Assembly (NCBI GenBank): GCA_963799085.1
Contig: CAWCWA010000017.1
Location: 1 to 64,000 of the forward strand
Source: AP-15 sp963799085
Lineage (GTDB): Bacteria; Pseudomonadota; Alphaproteobacteria; ATCC43930; CGMCC-115725
Length of the DNA stretch: 64,000 bases
Direction: 5' to 3'
Shown: positions 9,640 through 17,617 of the stretch, one piece after another
Numbering within the stretch: position 1 is the first letter of the stretch
Layout: every line of letters begins with the position of its first letter
The notes under the pieces: generated by a model
Told to the model about the DNA's origin: nothing
Databases searched by the model: none
What the model saw: the letters and a program-made list of their open reading frames with translations, nothing else
Translations under genes and position numbers: made by a program

Positions 9640-10905
9640 ATGACCAAATCCAGCGGCAGTGACTCGAAAAATACGCTCTACTGTTCCTTCTGCGGCAAGA
9701 GCCAGCATGAGGTCAGAAAGCTCATCGCCGGGCCGACTGTCTTCATCTGCGACGAATGCGTCGAATTGTGCATGGACATCATCCGCGAGGAGCACAAGAC
9801 GACGCTGGTCAAATCGCGCGACGGCGTGCCTGGTCCGCGCGACATCTGCAAGGTGCTCGATGACTATGTGATCGGTCAGGACCACGCCAAGCGGGTGCTG
9901 TCGGTCGCGGTGCACAACCACTACAAGCGCCTGGCGCACGGCGCCAAGGCCAACGACGTCGAACTGGCCAAATCGAACATCCTGCTGGTCGGCCCGACGG
10001 GCTCGGGCAAGACGCTGCTGGCGCAGACACTCGCGCGGATCATCGACGTGCCGTTCACGATGGCCGACGCGACGACCTTGACCGAGGCGGGCTATGTCGG
10101 CGAGGACGTCGAGAACATCATCCTCAAACTGCTGCAGGCCGCCGATTACAACGTCGAGCGGGCGCAGCGCGGCATCGTCTACATCGACGAGGTCGACAAG
10201 ATTTCGCGGAAGTCGGACAACCCCTCGATCACCCGTGACGTGTCGGGCGAGGGCGTGCAGCAGGCGCTCCTGAAGATCATGGAGGGGACGATCGCCTCGG
10301 TGCCGCCGCAGGGCGGCCGCAAGCACCCGCAGCAGGAATTCCTGCAGGTCGACACGACCAACATCCTGTTTGTCTGCGGCGGCGCCTTCTCGGGCCTCGA
10401 AAAGATCATCGCGCAGCGCCGGCAGGGCACCTCGATCGGCTTCGGCGCCGAGGTGCGCGGTCCCGACGAGCGCAAGACGGGCGAGATCCTGCGCGACCTC
10501 GAACCCGAGGATCTGCTGAAATTCGGCCTCATTCCGGAGTTCGTCGGGCGCCTGCCGGTGGTGGCGACGTTGGACGATCTCGACGAGGGCGCGCTCGTTG
10601 ACATCCTGACCAAGCCGAAGAACGCGCTCGTCAAGCAGTATCAGCGCCTCTTCGAGATGGAGGATGTGAGGCTCGAGCTCAACGAGGAGGCGCTGAAGGC
10701 GATCGCGCGCAAGGCGATCCTGCGCAAGACCGGCGCCCGCGGGTTGCGCTCGATCATGGAATCGATTCTGCTCGAATCGATGTTCGAACTGCCGAGCCTC
10801 GTCGGGGTCAGCGAGATCGTGATCAATCGCGAAGTCGTCGAGGGGCGGGCGGTTCCGCTCCACATCTATTCCGATCGCCGCAGCGATGTCGGGACCGGAA
10901 ACTGA
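9640..10905 (+). CDS. clpX: ATP-dependent Clp protease, unfoldase subunit ClpX
   Basis: AAA+ unfoldase that recognises tagged substrates and feeds them to ClpP. Zinc-binding domain CSFCGKSQHE...CDECVELC, Walker A GPTGSGKTLLAQ, Walker B IVYIDEVDKI, sensor and pore segments (GYVGEDVENIILKLL, then SGEGVQQALLKIMEGT). The start ATG at 9640 gives the usual MTKSSGSDSKNTLYC; an upstream in-frame start would add an atypical 46-residue leader. 421 residues, full length. Confidence 0.97.
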   Translation: MTKSSGSDSKNTLYCSFCGKSQHEVRKLIAGPTVFICDECVELCMDIIREEHKTTLVKSRDGVPGPRDICKVLDDYVIGQDHAKRVLSVAVHNHYKRLAHGAKANDVELAKSNILLVGPTGSGKTLLAQTLARIIDVPFTMADATTLTEAGYVGEDVENIILKLLQAADYNVERAQRGIVYIDEVDKISRKSDNPSITRDVSGEGVQQALLKIMEGTIASVPPQGGRKHPQQEFLQVDTTNILFVCGGAFSGLEKIIAQRRQGTSIGFGAEVRGPDERKTGEILRDLEPEDLLKFGLIPEFVGRLPVVATLDDLDEGALVDILTKPKNALVKQYQRLFEMEDVRLELNEEALKAIARKAILRKTGARGLRSIMESILLESMFELPSLVGVSEIVINREVVEGRAVPLHIYSDRRSDVGTGN

Positions 10906-10936
10906 TCCCGACCGGGCCGCCGCCCGATGCGGACGA

Positions 10937-10965
10937 CTTGACGGTCAGCAAAACCGGGCCAACCT
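10937..10965 (+). promoter_or_regulatory. Weak candidate heat-shock (RpoH-type) promoter before lon
   Basis: CTTGAC at 10937-10942 matches an alphaproteobacterial RpoH -35 well. The -10 region 17 bases on (CAACCT) is poor. Listed only because lon is a classic RpoH target. Confidence 0.25.
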
Positions 10966-11034
10966 TAGAGCGGCATGCCTCGATCCGGTCTTCCGGCTTA
11001 ATGCCGGGATGCCCCTTTCGATAAAAGAGGAATT

Positions 11035-13444
11035 ATGTCAGATATCGTACGCGGCGCGCTTTACCCTGTCCTGCCCCTGCGCGACATCGTCGTCTTCCCG
11101 CACATGATCGTTCCGCTCTTTGTCGGGCGCGAGAAGTCGGTGCGCGCTCTCGAAGATGTGATGAAGGACGATAAACAGATCCTGCTCGTTACCCAGAAGA
11201 ACGCCGCGCAGGACGACCCCACGACCGCTGACATCTATACGGTCGGCACGATCGGCACCGTTCTGCAACTGCTCAAACTGCCAGACGGCACCGTCAAGGT
11301 GCTGGTCGAGGGTGGGCAGCGGGCGCACATCACCCGCTTTGCCGACAACGAGGCGTTCTTTCAGGCCTATGCCGACGCCATTGGCGTGAAATCCGGCGAC
11401 CAGCCGGAAATCGAGGCGCTGGCCCGCACCGTGGTCACCCAGTTCGAGCAGTACATCAAGCTCAACAAGAAGATTCCGCCCGAGGTGCTGGTGTCGATCA
11501 ACCAGATCGAGGATTCGGGCAAGCTCGCCGACACTGTTGCCTCGCACCTAACGCTGAAAGATTCCAGAAAAGCAGGAGCTGCTCGAAACCGAGGCGGTGT
11601 CCGAACGGCTTGAGAAGGTGTTCGGCTACATGGAGGGTGAAATCGGCGTCCTTCAGGTCGAAAAGCAAATCCGCAACCGCGTCAAGCGGCAGATGGAGAA
11701 GACGCAGCGCGAGTACTACCTCAACGAGCAGCTGAAAGCGATCCAGAAAGAATTGGGCGAGGGCGAGGACGGCCGCGACGAGATGGCCGAACTCGAAGAC
11801 CGCATCAACAAGACCGTGTTCACCAAGGAAGCCCGCGACAAGGCCGTGGCGGAGCTCAAAAAGCTCAAGAGCATGAGCCCGATGTCGGCCGAGGCGACGG
11901 TCGTGCGCAATTACCTCGACTGGCTGCTCTCGGTGCCGTGGCAGAACCGAACCAAGATCAAGCGCGACATCAAGGGTGCCGAAAAGGTGCTCAACGCCGA
12001 TCATTTCGGACTCGAAAAGGTCAAGGAGCGCATCCTCGAATACCTCGCCGTGCAGCAGCGCATGAAGAAGATGAAGGGCCCGATCCTGTGTCTGGTCGGC
12101 GCGCCCGGCGTCGGCAAGACCTCGCTCGGCAAATCGGTGGCGCGGGCGACCGGTCGGAATTTCGTGCGCATGTCACTGGGCGGAGTGCGTGATGAGGCCG
12201 AGATTCGTGGCCACCGACGGACCTATATCGGTTCGATGCCGGGCAAGGTCATCCAGGGCATGAAGAAGGCGAAGTCGTCGAACCCGCTGTTCCTATTGGA
12301 CGAAGTCGACAAGCTCGGCGCCGATTGGCGCGGCGATCCGTCCTCGGCCCTGCTCGAAGTGCTCGATCCCGAGCAGAACAGCGCCTTCAACGACCACTAT
12401 CTCGAAGTCGATTACGACCTGTCCGATGTGATGTTCGTGACGACGGCCAACACGCTGCGCATCCCGCAACCGCTGTTGGACCGAATGGAGATCATCCGCA
12501 TCCCGGGCTATACCGAGGATGAAAAGGTCGAGATCGCCCGGCGCCACCTGATCCCCAAGCAGATGACGGCGCACGGCATCCGCAAGAACGAGTGGAGCAT
12601 CAGCGAGGACGCGATCCGCGACCTGATCCGCTACTACACGCGCGAGGCCGGCGTGCGCAACCTCGAGCGTGAGATTGCGAATCTGACCCGCAAGGCGATC
12701 AAGGACATCTTGATGAAGAAGGCCGAGCGAGTGTCGGTGACCCGGCGCAACCTGGGCAAATACGCCGGCGTGCGCCGCTTCCGCTTTGGCGAGGCCGAGG
12801 CCGAGGACATGGTCGGAGTCACGACCGGGCTCGCCTGGACCGAGGTCGGCGGCGAACTCTTGACGATCGAGGCGGTGACGTTGCCGGGGAAGGGCCGGGT
12901 CACCGCGACCGGCAAACTCGGCGATGTGATGAAGGAATCGGTGCAGGCCGCCGAGAGCTTCGTCAAATCGCGTAGCTACGCCTTCGGCATTAGGCCGGCG
13001 ATCTTCGAGAAGCGCGACATCCACGTCCACGTGCCTGAGGGGGCGACGCCGAAGGACGGGCCCTCGGCGGGGGTCGCTATGGTGACCTCGATCGTCTCGG
13101 TGCTGAGCGGCATCCCGGTCAAAAGCGACATGGCGATGACCGGCGAGATCACCTTGCGCGGGCGAGTGCTGCCAATCGGCGGCGTCAAGGAGAAGCTCCT
13201 GGCGGCTCTGCGCGGCGGACTGAAGACGGTGCTGATCCCGTACGACAACGAGAAGGATCTGGCCGAGATTCCCGACAATGTGAAGCGCGGCTTGAAGATT
13301 ATCCCGGTGCGTACGGTGGACGAGTTGCTCGCCAAGGCTCTGGCGGCGCCCTTGACGCCAGTCCCGTGGGAGGAGGACGGAGGAGAGCCGCAGCCGGTGA
13401 TCCCCCCACCCGGAGAGGAACGTTCGGGGTTGGTAACGCACTGA
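11035..13444 (+). CDS. lon: Lon ATP-dependent protease (one frameshift)
   Basis: Homohexameric AAA+ serine protease for damaged and regulatory proteins. LON substrate-binding domain (YPVLPLRDIVVFPHMIVPLF), Walker A GAPGVGKTSLGKS, Walker B FLLDEVDKL, catalytic Ser in KDGPSAGVAMVTS and Lys in GGVKEKLLAALRGG. About 802 residues after repair. The frame breaks at about 11560 in CTGAAAGATTCC; removing one A restores LTLKIPEKQELLETEAVSER. A GTG at 11597 would start only the C-terminal piece. RBS AGAGGAA precedes the ATG. Because Lon is core and the lesion is one extra A, a consensus error is likely. Confidence 0.93.
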
Positions 13445-13519
13445 ATGAACGGCTGGCGTCGAGAAATTTGAGCAAGTATTGGCTATGGATGCCAGCCGTT
13501 AACCATTTAGGCAATTCTT

Positions 13520-13548
13520 CCCGGCGCCGGAGTTGACCCGGCGCCGGG
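13520..13548 (+). terminator. Perfect 11-bp inverted repeat after lon
   Basis: CCCGGCGCCGG, 7-base loop, CCGGCGCCGGG. It lies between lon and hup, 76 bp after the lon stop. There is no long T run afterwards (TGCAGTTCT), so it could be a weak terminator or an attenuating or operator structure. Confidence 0.5.
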
Positions 13549-13618
13549 TGCAGTTCTAAACTGTCCGGCGAATAGACTGAAGGTAACGAATTTCGCAAAC
13601 TCGCGCAGGGGGCAGGCC

Positions 13619-13891
13619 GTGAATAGGAACGAACTCGTGGACGCCGTGGCGGGCAAGACCGATTTGAGAAAGACCGACGCCAGCAAGGCAGTCGATGCGG
13701 TATTTGAAGCAATCGAGGCGGCGTTGAAGGGGGGCGACGAAGTGCGCCTGGTTGGGTTCGGCACATTCTCGGTAGCCTCGCGCGCCGCCTCCGAGGGCCG
13801 CAATCCGCGGACCGGCGAAAAGATCAAGATTGCCGCCTCGAAGCAGGCCAAATTCAAGCCGGGCAAGGGATTGCGCGACTCCCTCAACTGA
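13619..13891 (+). CDS. hupB: HU-family DNA-binding protein
   Basis: Small histone-like protein that bends and packages DNA. The whole HU fold is visible: MNRNELVDAVAGKTDLRKTD at the N-terminus, then the DNA-binding arm signature VGFGTFSVASRAASEGRNPR and TGEKIKI. 90 residues, standard length. Start is GTG at 13619 preceded by CAGGGGGCAGG. Position after lon is conserved in Alphaproteobacteria. Confidence 0.95.
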   Translation: MNRNELVDAVAGKTDLRKTDASKAVDAVFEAIEAALKGGDEVRLVGFGTFSVASRAASEGRNPRTGEKIKIAASKQAKFKPGKGLRDSLN

Positions 13892-13953
13892 GGAGATGGG
13901 CCCCGAGGGGAGCGTTTGGCTCGACTGGGGCGAGCCGGGAAGCCAAGGGCGCC

Positions 13954-14028
13954 GGGCGATTAGCTCAGTGGTAGAGCATCTCGTTTACACCGAGGGGGTC
14001 GGGGGTTCGAATCCCTCATCGCCCACCA
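13954..14028 (+). tRNA. tRNA-Val (TAC anticodon)
   Basis: Acceptor GGGCGAT/ATCGCCC, A73 and encoded CCA (14026-14028), D stem GCTC/GAGC, anticodon stem TCTCG/CGAGG around TTTACAC (anticodon TAC), and T arm with GGGGGTTCGAATCCCTC. Confidence 0.95.
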
Positions 14029-14299
14029 AGAAAAACGAAGGCTTGGACGGAAAGTCCACGTAACGAGAACCAGGGCCGGAGCCGCCGGTAACGGTCTGGG
14101 CGACGGATGCGGCCGGTGCGACAAAAAGCCTCGCGCTGTTCAGTGCAGCCAGCTGACCAATTCGTTCCAGAGGGTGACGAAGTCGGTGTGCGCCTGCCCA
14201 AAATCTGGAGATCGAAGCTGCCTCGATCGAGCGCTTAGCATCGATGTTGCCCCACGATGATGACCTCATTCTTTCCTAGTTCGCGGTCGTCTCAGCATA

Positions 14300-14574
14300 T
14301 AGTCGTATAAAGCTCTCGGCGCGAGGACCCCAGACCTCAGCGCACATCCAGAGGACAAGAAACCCCCGGCCGAAGCGCCGAAGCCGGGCTTTGCGTGCCG
14401 AGCAAATCAAATCGGAAGCGTGGCACGCTCATGCGTATGAGTAAATTCCGAGCCTACCGAAGGCGGTCCGTTGGCGATATTGAACGAGCCAGTCCCGAGC
14501 GTATGTCCCCCAAACGCAGCTCGGGCACTAGCCGGGCGGATGTGTCTCCCAAAAGGTTTCCGCCCGGCTTTTTT
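14300..14574 (+). ncRNA. Candidate small structured RNA ending in an intrinsic terminator
   Basis: No protein gene precedes the strong terminator at 14530-14574. Upstream are a GC hairpin at about 14363-14392 (CCCGGC...GCCGGGCTTT), a short hairpin CTCATGCGTATGAG (14428-14441) and CCCGAGC...GCTCGGG (14494-14525). The 5' end is a guess; TATAAA-like sequence near 14305 could be a -10. It matches no RNA family I recognise (not SRP RNA or tmRNA). Confidence 0.4.
14530..14574 (+). terminator. Strong intrinsic terminator
   Basis: AGCCGGGCGG (14530-14539) pairs perfectly with CCGCCCGGCT (14560-14569), followed by a run of six T (14569-14574). The 20-base loop is long but the stem and T tract are textbook. 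Confidence 0.85.
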
Positions 14575-14990
14575 ATGCTTGCACGTCGTCGGTCGCCCCT
14601 CGTCTTTCGCATCTCGCCGGCCACAGCGCCGCGGCGAGGGGGCAGCCCGATCCGGTTGCGCCGGGAGCGGCGGCGATCGGCGGCCGCGCTCCTCCGTGAT
14701 CCACTGTTGCGGAACGAGCGGCCGGAGATACGCACGTCGGGGCGATTGCGTCGCGACGCGATCGGCAGTCGCGGCGAGCCGGCCGCGCCCCAACGGGCGC
14801 TGCGGCAACAGCAGTTTCCATTATTGCGCTACGGTCGGATGATCGGGAATATTCCGGCTATCGGCGCCCGGATGGGAACCTTTTTCTCAAAATCAGGAGC
14901 GGCTATGCGAGACGATATACTTGACAGCGCCGGCAACGGGTTCGAGCGCGCTTTCTGTCCGAAACATTTCGGTTGAGGTGGGGTCGCGAT

Positions 14991-16331
14991 ATGGCCAGCA
15001 AGGAAGAGTTGAAGCGCGCGGTCTGCGACGCCGTCGACCGCCACGCCGACGCGATCATCGATCTCGGCGAGACGATTTTGCGCAGCCCGGAAACCGGCTT
15101 CAACGAAACCGGGACCGCCGCCCTTGTCGCGCGGCGCATGCAGGCCTTGGGTCTGGAGCCGCAGACTGGGTTGGCGTTGACCGGGGTCAAGGGCCGGCTG
15201 CCGGGCGCAATGCCGGGGCCGCGGGTGGCGCTGATCGGCGAGCTCGACAGCCTGCGCACCTCGGACCATCCGCTCGCCGACCCTGTCACGGGTGCTGCCC
15301 ATAGCTGCGGCCACAACGCCCAGATCGCCGGCATGATCGGCGCCGCGATCGCGCTGACCGACGCGAAGATTGCACCGCATCTCGCGGGCGACATTGTCTT
15401 TTTCGCCGTCCCGGCCGAAGAATTCATCGATGTCGAGGAGCGGCTCGGCCGCGTGACGAAGGGCGAGATCGAGTTCATGCTCGGCAAGCAGGAACTGGTC
15501 GCCAAGGGTCATTTCGACGATGTCGATATGGCGATGATGATCCACACCGGCTCCGGCGCCGCGGGCAAGACGCGGTCGGCGGTGGCCCAATCCTCGAACG
15601 GCGCGGTCGTCAAGCAGATCCGCTTCATCGGCCGCGCCGCGCATGCCGGCGGCGCGCCGCAACTGGGCGTCAACGCACTGAGTGCGGCGATGATCGCATT
15701 GAACGCGATCCACGCCCAACGTGAGAGCCTGTGGGACAAGGACACCGTCCGAATCCATCCGATCATCACCAAGGGCGGCGACGCGGTCAGCGTCGTGCCG
15801 GCGGAAGTCACGATGGAAACCTTTGTCCGCGGCGGCTCGCTCGAAGCCATTGTCGACGCCAATCGCAAGGTAGACCGCTGCCTGCGCGCGGGTGCGATGG
15901 CAATGGGTGCGGAGGTCGAGATCCACACGATCCCAGGCTATCTGCCGCAACGGAACGATCCGCGGCTGGCGCGCGTCTTCGGCGACAATGTCGAGGCCAT
16001 CTTCGGGCCCGGCGAGTTCGCGATTGGCGGCCACCGCACGGGATCGACCGATATGGGCGATCTGGCGCATCTGATGCCGGTGATCCACCCCTATGTCGTC
16101 GCCGCCGAGGGTCACGCGCACGCCGCCGACTGGCGAATCAACGAGCCGCAGCACGGCTATCTGACTCCGGCGAAGTTGCTGGCGATGACCGCGATCGATC
16201 TGCTCTATGGCGACGCCGCGCCGGCCAGGGACATCCTCGCCAAGTTCGAGCCGGCGATGACCAAGGAAGCCTATCTGGCGCACCAGCGCGGCCTCTTCAA
16301 GAAGGAACGCTACGCGGCGCCACACTCGTAA
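14991..16331 (+). CDS. M20-family amidohydrolase (AbgB/hippurate-hydrolase type)
   Basis: Zinc-dependent amidohydrolase of the M20D group, which cleaves N-acyl amino acids or aminobenzoyl-glutamate-type amides; the real substrate is unknown. Seen: ALIGELDSLRTSDHPLAD and AAHSCGHNAQIAGMIGAAIA (first metal ligands), VPAEEFIDVEERLG (catalytic Glu), the dimerisation domain GRAAHAGGAPQLGVNALSAA and a C-terminal metal-binding stretch around GGHRTGSTDMGDLAHLMPVI. ATG at 14991 with GAGGTGGGG 7 bases upstream is preferred over TTG at 14973. 446 residues, full length. Monocistronic by appearance. Confidence 0.85.
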   Translation: MASKEELKRAVCDAVDRHADAIIDLGETILRSPETGFNETGTAALVARRMQALGLEPQTGLALTGVKGRLPGAMPGPRVALIGELDSLRTSDHPLADPVTGAAHSCGHNAQIAGMIGAAIALTDAKIAPHLAGDIVFFAVPAEEFIDVEERLGRVTKGEIEFMLGKQELVAKGHFDDVDMAMMIHTGSGAAGKTRSAVAQSSNGAVVKQIRFIGRAAHAGGAPQLGVNALSAAMIALNAIHAQRESLWDKDTVRIHPIITKGGDAVSVVPAEVTMETFVRGGSLEAIVDANRKVDRCLRAGAMAMGAEVEIHTIPGYLPQRNDPRLARVFGDNVEAIFGPGEFAIGGHRTGSTDMGDLAHLMPVIHPYVVAAEGHAHAADWRINEPQHGYLTPAKLLAMTAIDLLYGDAAPARDILAKFEPAMTKEAYLAHQRGLFKKERYAAPHS

Positions 16332-16345
16332 TCTTGGGCCCCCGC

Positions 16346-16362
16346 TGTCGGAAAAGTTGACA
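16346..16362 (+). promoter_or_regulatory. Candidate activator site, distal copy of a 17-bp motif
   Basis: TGTCGGAAAAGTTGACA is a 17-base imperfect dyad (TGTC...GACA) about 170 bp before the sigma-54 -24 element. It matches the proximal copy at 16474 at 12 of 17 positions. Inferred enhancer-binding-protein site. Confidence 0.4.
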
Positions 16363-16473
16363 CTCCGCATCGCGCGGGAACGTCGTGCAGAGACCCCAAC
16401 GCATCCCTCTGAAATGATTTTGATTCTGCGCCGGAAATCCGGCCCGGAGGGGCGTGGATCAGGCGATCCTCGC

Positions 16474-16490
16474 TGTCGCCGAATTTTACA
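16474..16490 (+). promoter_or_regulatory. Candidate activator site, proximal copy
   Basis: TGTCGCCGAATTTTACA, 12 of 17 bases identical to the motif at 16346-16362 (shared pattern TGTCG-N3-AA-N-TT-N-ACA). It lies about 42 bp upstream of the -24 element. Inferred. Confidence 0.4.
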
Positions 16491-16531
16491 CCTCGGCCAC
16501 GAAATTCTGCTAACGCATTGGCGAATATGCA

Positions 16532-16547
16532 TGGCGCGGTTTTTGCA
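16532..16547 (+). promoter_or_regulatory. Sigma-54 (RpoN) promoter
   Basis: TGGCGCGGTTTTTGCA matches the -24/-12 consensus TGGCAC-N5-TTGCA with the obligatory GG-N10-GC spacing (GG 16533-16534, GC 16545-16546). Transcription should start near 16558, leaving a leader of about 20 bases with AAGGAG at 16565 before the PEP-CTERM start at 16579. Confidence 0.8.
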
Positions 16548-16578
16548 CCCTGGTAGTCCAGGTTAAGGAGAATCACCG

Positions 16579-16746
16579 ATGCATCGCCTGTTGTCAGTTG
16601 CACTCCTTGGATCCGTCACGTTGGTCGGGCTCTACGGGAACGCCTTCGCCGGCGTAGCGCCAGCGGTCCCCGAACCGGCGACACTTGCATTGCTTGCGGT
16701 CGGTTTTGGCGGCATGGCCGTCGTCAAGTATTTCCGACACAAGTAG
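16579..16746 (+). CDS. Minimal PEP-CTERM protein (55 residues)
   Basis: The protein is an N-terminal signal peptide (MHRLLSVALLGSVTLVGLYG, then NAFA) followed almost at once by a PEP-CTERM sorting tail: VPEPATLALLAVGFGGMAV, then the basic end KYFRHK. PEP-CTERM tails are recognised by exosortase in the inner membrane during export. Only about nine residues (GVAPAVPEP) lie between the predicted signal-peptidase site and the PEP motif, so almost no mature protein is left. RBS AAGGAG is 8 bases before the ATG. A sigma-54 promoter sits 32 bases upstream, as known for PEP-CTERM genes under PrsK/PrsR control. No exosortase is in this window. Confidence 0.85.
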   Translation: MHRLLSVALLGSVTLVGLYGNAFAGVAPAVPEPATLALLAVGFGGMAVVKYFRHK

Positions 16747-16754
16747 CATTCCGC

Positions 16755-16775
16755 CCGGGCTGTCGCGGAGCCCGG
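16755..16775 (+). promoter_or_regulatory. Hairpin covering the ribosome-binding site of the desaturase gene
   Basis: CCGGGCT (16755-16761), 7-base loop, AGCCCGG (16769-16775). The GGAG that would serve as Shine-Dalgarno (16767-16770) is partly in the stem, 7 bases before the ATG at 16777. It may limit translation or transcription of the downstream gene relative to the PEP-CTERM gene. Confidence 0.45.
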
Positions 16776-16776
16776 C

Positions 16777-17534
16777 ATGTTGGATAGCGCGGCCTGGGTT
16801 CTCGGCGCGTTTTTGCTGGCGGCCAGGCGGAAATCGCCTGGCCGTGGCGGCCGTTGCCAGCGTTTGCGATCGAGCGCTGGTTCGGAAACCTTACGCTGAT
16901 GCTGTTTGCCGCGGGCGTCGAATTTCTGCTGATGCCAGCCGCTGCTGCCCTTGACGCGGGCGGCGCCGATCCAGTGTGGCCGTTCTGGGCGCAGGTGGCG
17001 ATCGGCATACCGGCTCTCGACGCGCTGAATTATGCCTTGCACCGGATCTTCCACGCGAGCCCCATGCTCTGGCGGCTGCATGCGCTGCACCATGCGGACC
17101 CGGAACTCGACGTCTCGACGACCGTGCGGCACCACCCCGCCGAGGCGCTGGTGATGGGGCTCATCGTCAGCATTCCGGCTGCGGCGGCCGGCCTGTCGCT
17201 TCGGGTGATCGGGCTCTATGTGACGCTCAACCTCTTCGTGCAGTTTTTCGCGCATGCGAATGTCGCGCTCCCCGCGTGGCTAACGAATGCGCTGGGCTGG
17301 CTCTTGGTGACGCCTGCCCTCCATCGGGTGCACCATTCCCGTCACCCCGACGACATCGCCGCCAATTACGGCCTGGTCTTCTCGGTATGGGACCGGCTCT
17401 TCGGCACGCTCCGCAGCGATCCCGCACAGGGCGAGCAGGGCATCGAATTCGGCGTCGAACGGCTGCGCGAGCCCTATTTCCAGCGCCTCGATCGCATGCT
17501 CTGGCTGCCGCTTTGGGTTCGCCAGGACGCCTGA
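16777..17534 (+). CDS. Sterol desaturase / fatty acid hydroxylase family membrane protein
   Basis: Di-iron membrane enzyme of the FA-hydroxylase superfamily. The three histidine clusters are visible: ALHRIFHAS, LHALHHADPELD and LHRVHHSRHPDD, with hydrophobic segments between (LTLMLFAAGVEFLLMP, LIVSIPAAAAGLSLRVIG, YVTLNLFVQFFAHANV). The proposed start ATG at 16777 reads MLDSAAWVLGAFLLAA and joins AEIAWPWRPLPAFAIERWF only after a one-base repair near 16822; otherwise translation would start at TTG 16854. It follows the PEP-CTERM gene by 30 bp and is probably in its operon. The substrate is unknown. Confidence 0.8.
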
Positions 17535-17617
17535 GGACATACACTTCTAAATTCTTGTCTGGCCGTTAAGGGCGATGCATTGATTGGCCTTCGGCTGCGC
17601 GGATCAGGGTCGGGACA

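Larger units (their letters stand above)
14029..14990. other. 962-bp region without a recognisable protein gene
   Basis: Only low-complexity frames and a tRNA-shadow frame are open here. The central part (about 14300-14574) carries several hairpins and a strong terminator and is annotated separately as a candidate RNA. From 14575 to 14990 I see no structured feature other than the ribosome-binding region of the next gene. Confidence 0.6.

Noticed and set aside
9280..10863. Long minus-strand open frame opposite clpX
   Set aside because: A shadow of clpX; its composition is Arg/His/Asp-rich without motifs.
13985..14269. Minus-strand frame ending in DEGFEPPTPSV over the tRNA-Val
   Set aside because: This is the well-known spurious translation of the antisense strand of a tRNA T arm; no start signal or family support.
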